From contig JAEKMB010000174.1 in NCBI GenBank assembly GCA_019508105.1, forward strand, positions 1 through 10,417: 10,417 bases of DNA, read 5' to 3'. The notes below the pieces were generated by a model that worked only from the letters and a program-made list of their open reading frames with translations, had not been told where the DNA came from and made no database searches. Source of the stretch: Alphaproteobacteria bacterium. Lineage in GTDB: Bacteria; Pseudomonadota; Alphaproteobacteria; Micropepsales; Micropepsaceae. Below, one piece after another: positions 7,561 through 10,417 of the stretch (positions are counted from its first letter, which is position 1; each line of letters opens with the position of its first letter). The translations under genes and the position numbers were made by a program.

Positions 7561-7576
7561 GCCGAAAGGCCATTTT
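7560..7576 (+). terminator. Weak GNRA-loop hairpin at the recA stop
   Basis: GGCC-GAAA-GGCC (7560-7571), starting at the last base of the recA stop codon, is followed by ATTTT. The stem is only 4 bp, but it is all GC with a stable GAAA tetraloop. It could assist termination or protect the 3' end; the stronger hairpin at 7653 is the better terminator. Confidence 0.25.
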
Positions 7577-7652
7577 GATTGGGCTCCGGCTCGCGCCTGC
7601 GCCCTGACCCAAGCTGGATAAGCCCTTGCCATGGGGGCCTTCAGCTCCTCTG

Positions 7653-7691
7653 CAAAGGGCGCCCGTGTGAATGCGGGCGCCCTTTGTTTTT
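7653..7691 (+). terminator. Strong intrinsic terminator downstream of recA
   Basis: A perfect 13-bp stem (arms 7653-7665 and 7674-7686; arm CAAAGGGCGCCCG) with an 8-nt loop is followed by five T (7687-7691). It is the strongest of the hairpins in the array and likely ends the recA transcript about 100 bp after its stop. Confidence 0.8.
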
Positions 7692-7747
7692 AGGGCTCGT
7701 ATGCGGGCGCCCCTCTATTTACGGCTCCGGCTCACGCCTACGCCTTT

Positions 7748-7782
7748 GCGTCCCGTGTGAATGCGGGGCGCCTTCTGTTTTT
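7748..7782 (+). terminator. Terminator-like hairpin, degenerate copy
   Basis: The arms GCGTCCCG (7748-7755) and CGGGGCGC (7764-7771) pair over 8 bp with one G-T wobble around the same 8-nt loop as the first hairpin. TTCTGTTTTT follows. It is weaker than the copy at 7653. Confidence 0.5.
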
Positions 7783-7811
7783 AAGTCGCTCCGGCTCACG
7801 CCTACGCTTTT

Positions 7812-7846
7812 GGGCGCTCACATGAATGCGGGCGCCCTTTGTTTTT
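7812..7846 (+). terminator. Terminator-like hairpin immediately before the alaS coding frame
   Basis: The arms GGGCGCTC (7812-7819) and GGGCGCCC (7830-7837) pair over 8 bp with one wobble, followed by TTTGTTTTT (7838-7846). It ends 14 bp before the first codons recognisable as alaS, where the gene's own promoter and ribosome-binding site would be expected. Confidence 0.55.
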
Positions 7847-7859
7847 GCGGATTACCACC

Positions 7860-10417
7860 GTGGTGCCGTCTTCGCCGCTGGTGCCGCGCAACGACCCCAC
7901 CCTGCTGTTCACCAATGCAGGCATGGTCCAGTTCAAGAATCTCTTCACCGGCGCCGAAAAGCGCCCCTATAGCCGCGCCACCACGGTGCAGAAATGCGTG
8001 CGGGCCGGCGGCAAGCATAACGACCTGGACAATGTCGGCTATACCGCCCGGCACCACACTTTCTTCGAGATGCTGGGCAATTTCTCCTTCGGCGATTATT
8101 TCAAGGAAGACGCCATCAAGTTCGCCTGGGACTTCACCTCCAAGGTGGTGGGGCTCCCTGCGGACAAGCTGCTGGTCACCATCTATCCCAGCGACGACCA
8201 GGCGCGACAGTTGTGGAAGAAGATCGCCGGCTTTTCCGACGACCGCATCATCGGCCATGAGTCCAATCTCTGGGCCATGGGACCCACCGGGCCTTGCGGC
8301 TATTGCTCGGAAATTTTCTACGACCAGGGACCCTCGGTTGCCGGCGGCCCGCCCGGTTCCCCGGACGAGGATGGCGACCGCTTTCTGGAATTCTGGAACC
8401 TGGTCTTCATGCAGTTCGAGCAGGTGGACGAAAACACCCGCCTCGACCTGCCCAAGCCTTCCATCGATACCGGCATGGGGCTGGAGCGCATCGCCGCCAT
8501 CCTGCAGGGCGTCACCAACAATTATGATGTGGACCTGTTCCGCCACCTGATCGCGGCCTCGGAATCGGCCAGCGGCGTGGACAGCAAGGGCGAGGCCACC
8601 TTCAGCCACCGCATCATTGCCGATCATCTGCGCGCCACTTCCTTCCTGATCGCCGATGGCGTGCTGCCTTCCAATGAAGGCCGCGGCTATGTGCTGCGCC
8701 GGATCATGCGCCGCGGCATGCGTCATGCGCATCTGCTAGGCACCAAGGATCCCCTGATGCACCGGCTGGTGCCGGCGCTGGTGGCCGAGATGGGTTCGGC
8801 CTATCCGGAGCTTCAGCGCAATGAACCATTGATCGCCGAGACCCTGAAGCTGGAGGAAATCCGCTTCCGCGAAACCCTGGCGCGTGGCCTCAAGCTTCTG
8901 GATGAAGCCAGCACCGGCCTGAACAAAGGCAACCAGCTCAAGGGCGATGTTGCCTTCAAGCTTTATGACACCTACGGCTTTCCGCTGGACCTCACCGAGG
9001 AATCCCTGCGCGCCCGCGGCATCACCGTGGACACGGACGGTTTTTCCGCCGCCATGCAAAAGCAGAAACAGGAAGCGCGCGCTTCCTGGACCGGCAATGC
9101 CGACGCCGCCAGCGAAGCCAAATGGTTCGCGGTGCTGGACGAAGTCGGCCGAACCGAGTTCCTGGGCTATGACACCGAGGAAGCCGAAGGTGTGATCCTG
9201 GCCATCTTCAGGGAGGGCGGCCGGGTGATGGGTGCCTCGGCCGGTGAGGCGGTGGAGATCGTCACCAACCAGACGCCTTTCTATGGCGAATCCGGCGGCC
9301 AGGCGGGCGATGTCGGCCATATCCTTTCGCCCAAGGCCAAGGGCCAAGTCACCGACACTCAGAAAAAACTGGGCGCCCTGCATGTCCATAGCGTGCGCCT
9401 TACCGAAGGCAGTATCGCGCCCGGCGATGCGGTCGATCTGAAGGTGGATGCTGAGCGGCGCCGTGCCACCCGCGCCAATCACAGCGCCACCCATCTGCTG
9501 CATGCCGCGCTCAAGCGCGTGCTGGGCAATCATGTCAGCCAGAAAGGCTCGCTGGTGAATGCCGAGCGGCTGCGCTTTGACTTCTCCCATCCCAAGCCGG
9601 TGTCGCCGGAGGAGCTTGAGCGTATCGAGGCGCAGGTCAATGCGGTGATCCGCCAGAATTCCGATACCTCCACCCGTCTTCTGCCCACCGACCAGGCCAT
9701 CGCGGCCGGCGCCGAGGCGCTGTTCGGCGAAAAATATGGCGATGAAGTGCGGGTGCTTTCCATGGGCAGCGACCCGGATGCGGGAAAGGCCTATTCGGTG
9801 GAGCTGTGCGGCGGCACCCATGTCCATCGCCTGGGCGATATCGGGCTTTTCACCATTGTGGGCGAAAGCGCCGTGGCCGCCGGCGTCCGCCGCATCGAGG
9901 CGCTGACATCCGAGCATGCCCGCCGTTATTTGTCGGGCCAGGCGGAAATCGCCCGCGAGGCGGCCTTCGCCATCAAGACTCCGATCGGCGAACTTGCCGG
10001 CCGGGTGGCGCAACTGGCCGAAGAACGCCGCAAGCTGGAACGCGAGTTGGCGGGAGCCAAGAAGCAGCTCGCCTTGGCCGGCCCCGCCAAAAGCGGCGAT
10101 GACGGCCAGGAAAGCATCGCCGGCCTGAAAGCCGTGCTGCGGCTGGTGCACGGCGTGGCGCCCAAGGACCTCAAGAGCCTGGCGGACGGCGCCAAGTCCC
10201 AGGTCGGCAGTGGCGTGGTGGCGTTTGTCACGGCGGCCGAGGGCAAGGTCTCCATCGTGGCCGGTGTCACCGACGACCTGACATCGCGCATCAGCGCGGT
10301 GGAGCTGGTGCGGGTGGCGGCGGAAGCTTTGGGCGGCAAGGGCGGCGGCGGCCGGCCGGACATGGCGCAAGCCGGCGGGCCGGACAATGGCAATCCGGGC
10401 ACAGCGCTGGAGGCTAT
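7860..10417 (+). CDS. alaS: Alanyl-tRNA synthetase, 5' end eroded, 3' end cut by window edge
   Basis: A continuous frame encodes AlaRS, which charges tRNA-Ala and clears Ser/Gly mischarging. Seen in order: the class II catalytic core ([19 protein letters not shown], then [20 protein letters not shown]); [11 protein letters not shown] (motif 3); the editing-domain zinc ligands HSATH (nt 9481-9495) and CGGTH (nt 9807-9821); and the C-Ala domain, with the glycine-rich [16 protein letters not shown] near the right edge. The true stop should lie shortly beyond the window. At the 5' end, homology starts at VVPSSP (nt 7860). The usual first 20 or so residues (pattern NDIR--FL--F---GH) and an ATG start are absent. 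An in-frame TAA lies at 7782-7784. Between it and the first in-frame ATG (7923, inside the core) only TTG (7839, 7845) and GTG (7860, 7863) are convincing starts, and none has a good ribosome-binding site. Position 7860 marks where homology begins, not a proven start. AlaRS is normally essential and single-copy. Confidence 0.9.
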   Translation, partial: MVPSSPLVPRNDPTLLFTNAGMVQFKNLFTGAEKRPYSRATTVQKCVRAGGKHNDLDNVGYTARHHTFFEMLGNFSFGDYFKEDAIKFAWDFTSKVVGLPADKLLVTIYPSDDQARQLWKKIAGFSDDRIIGHESNLWAMGPTGPCGYCSEIFYDQGPSVAGGPPGSPDEDGDRFLEFWNLVFMQFEQVDENTRLDLPKPSIDTGMGLERIAAILQGVTNNYDVDLFRHLIAASESASGVDSKGEATFSHRIIADHLRATSFLIADGVLPSNEGRGYVLRRIMRRGMRHAHLLGTKDPLMHRLVPALVAEMGSAYPELQRNEPLIAETLKLEEIRFRETLARGLKLLDEASTGLNKGNQLKGDVAFKLYDTYGFPLDLTEESLRARGITVDTDGFSAAMQKQKQEARASWTGNADAASEAKWFAVLDEVGRTEFLGYDTEEAEGVILAIFREGGRVMGASAGEAVEIVTNQTPFYGESGGQAGDVGHILSPKAKGQVTDTQKKLGALHVHSVRLTEGSIAPGDAVDLKVDAERRRATRANHSATHLLHAALKRVLGNHVSQKGSLVNAERLRFDFSHPKPVSPEELERIEAQVNAVIRQNSDTSTRLLPTDQAIAAGAEALFGEKYGDEVRVLSMGSDPDAGKAYSVELCGGTHVHRLGDIGLFTIVGESAVAAGVRRIEALTSEHARRYLSGQAEIAREAAFAIKTPIGELAGRVAQLAEERRKLERELAGAKKQLALAGPAKSGDDGQESIAGLKAVLRLVHGVAPKDLKSLADGAKSQVGSGVVAFVTAAEGKVSIVAGVTDDLTSRISAVELVRVAAEALGGKGGGGRPDMAQAGGPDNGNPGTALEA

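Larger units (their letters stand above)
7583..7846. repeat. Degenerate tandem repeat array between recA and alaS
   Basis: Two alternating motifs recur. Motif A, GCTCCGGCTCACGCCTACGC, is identical at 7724-7743 and 7788-7807 (64-bp period), with a copy two bases different at 7583-7602. Motif B, a terminator-like hairpin with the core TGAATGCGGGCGCCC followed by a T-rich tail, occurs at 7653-7691, 7748-7782 and 7812-7846, with a partial copy near 7692-7720. The first and last motif-B copies share an identical 24-nt stretch (7668-7691 and 7823-7846). No gene is visible. This looks like an intergenic repeat family that expanded locally. Confidence 0.8.

Noticed and set aside
7583..7846. Could the repeat array be a CRISPR?
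   Set aside because: The units are degenerate, form terminator hairpins with T-runs, and lack regular unique spacers of uniform length; no cas genes are near.
7579..8550. A 323-codon plus-strand frame starting in the repeat array
   Set aside because: It overlaps alaS in a different frame, and its translation is the Pro/Arg/Ser-rich type seen in out-of-frame GC-rich sequence.
7818..8732. A 304-codon minus-strand frame
   Set aside because: Antisense to the AlaRS catalytic core, with no family signature.
8736..10370. A 544-codon open frame on the minus strand opposite alaS
   Set aside because: It lies wholly antisense to clear AlaRS coding sequence; high GC and codon bias open the opposite frame. 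The translation shows no family signature.

Overview
The window is GC-rich and dense with genes, and it looks like chromosome from an alphaproteobacterium. Four things point that way: a CckA-type hybrid histidine kinase, a recA-alaS gene pair, a direct-repeat GAAC-N7-GAAC SOS box (the alphaproteobacterial LexA type) upstream of recA, and a roughly 60-residue small protein of a type I associate with that class. A Micropepsaceae/Rhizomicrobium-like lineage is possible, but this is only an impression.

Layout. (1) 2-1028: the 3' end of the CckA-like kinase (ATPase domain plus receiver), then a small Cys-rich lipoprotein gene. (2) 1034-4791: a sugar-related cluster. It has two exported galactose mutarotase (aldose 1-epimerase) paralogues on the minus strand. 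Between them lies a plus-strand, signal-peptide-bearing HpcH/HpaI-type aldolase broken by an internal deletion with a frameshift. A gamma-glutamylcyclotransferase-like gene overlaps the second mutarotase by 4 bp. A strong intrinsic terminator separates the converging units. (3) 5078-6006: insertion-sequence debris, made of a C-terminal scrap of one IS1-like DDE transposase followed by an N-terminally truncated second copy. (4) 6003-6191: a small conserved-looking minus-strand gene whose stop codon abuts the transposase stop. (5) 6192-7560: the recA promoter region with SOS boxes, and an intact recA. (6) 7561-7859: a degenerate repeat array carrying several terminator-like hairpins. (7) 7860-10417: alaS, running off the right edge. 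It keeps full catalytic, editing and C-terminal domains, but the usual start codon and about 20 N-terminal codons are missing, with the repeat array directly upstream.

How the genes fit together. The two mutarotases and the exported aldolase suggest aldose handling in the periplasm, although the aldolase appears dead and one mutarotase has lost a canonical active-site histidine. RecA and AlaRS are housekeeping. I see no convincing new multi-gene system. The points most worth a second look are the eroded 5' end of alaS next to the repeat array, the active-site change in the first mutarotase, and the deletion in the aldolase.
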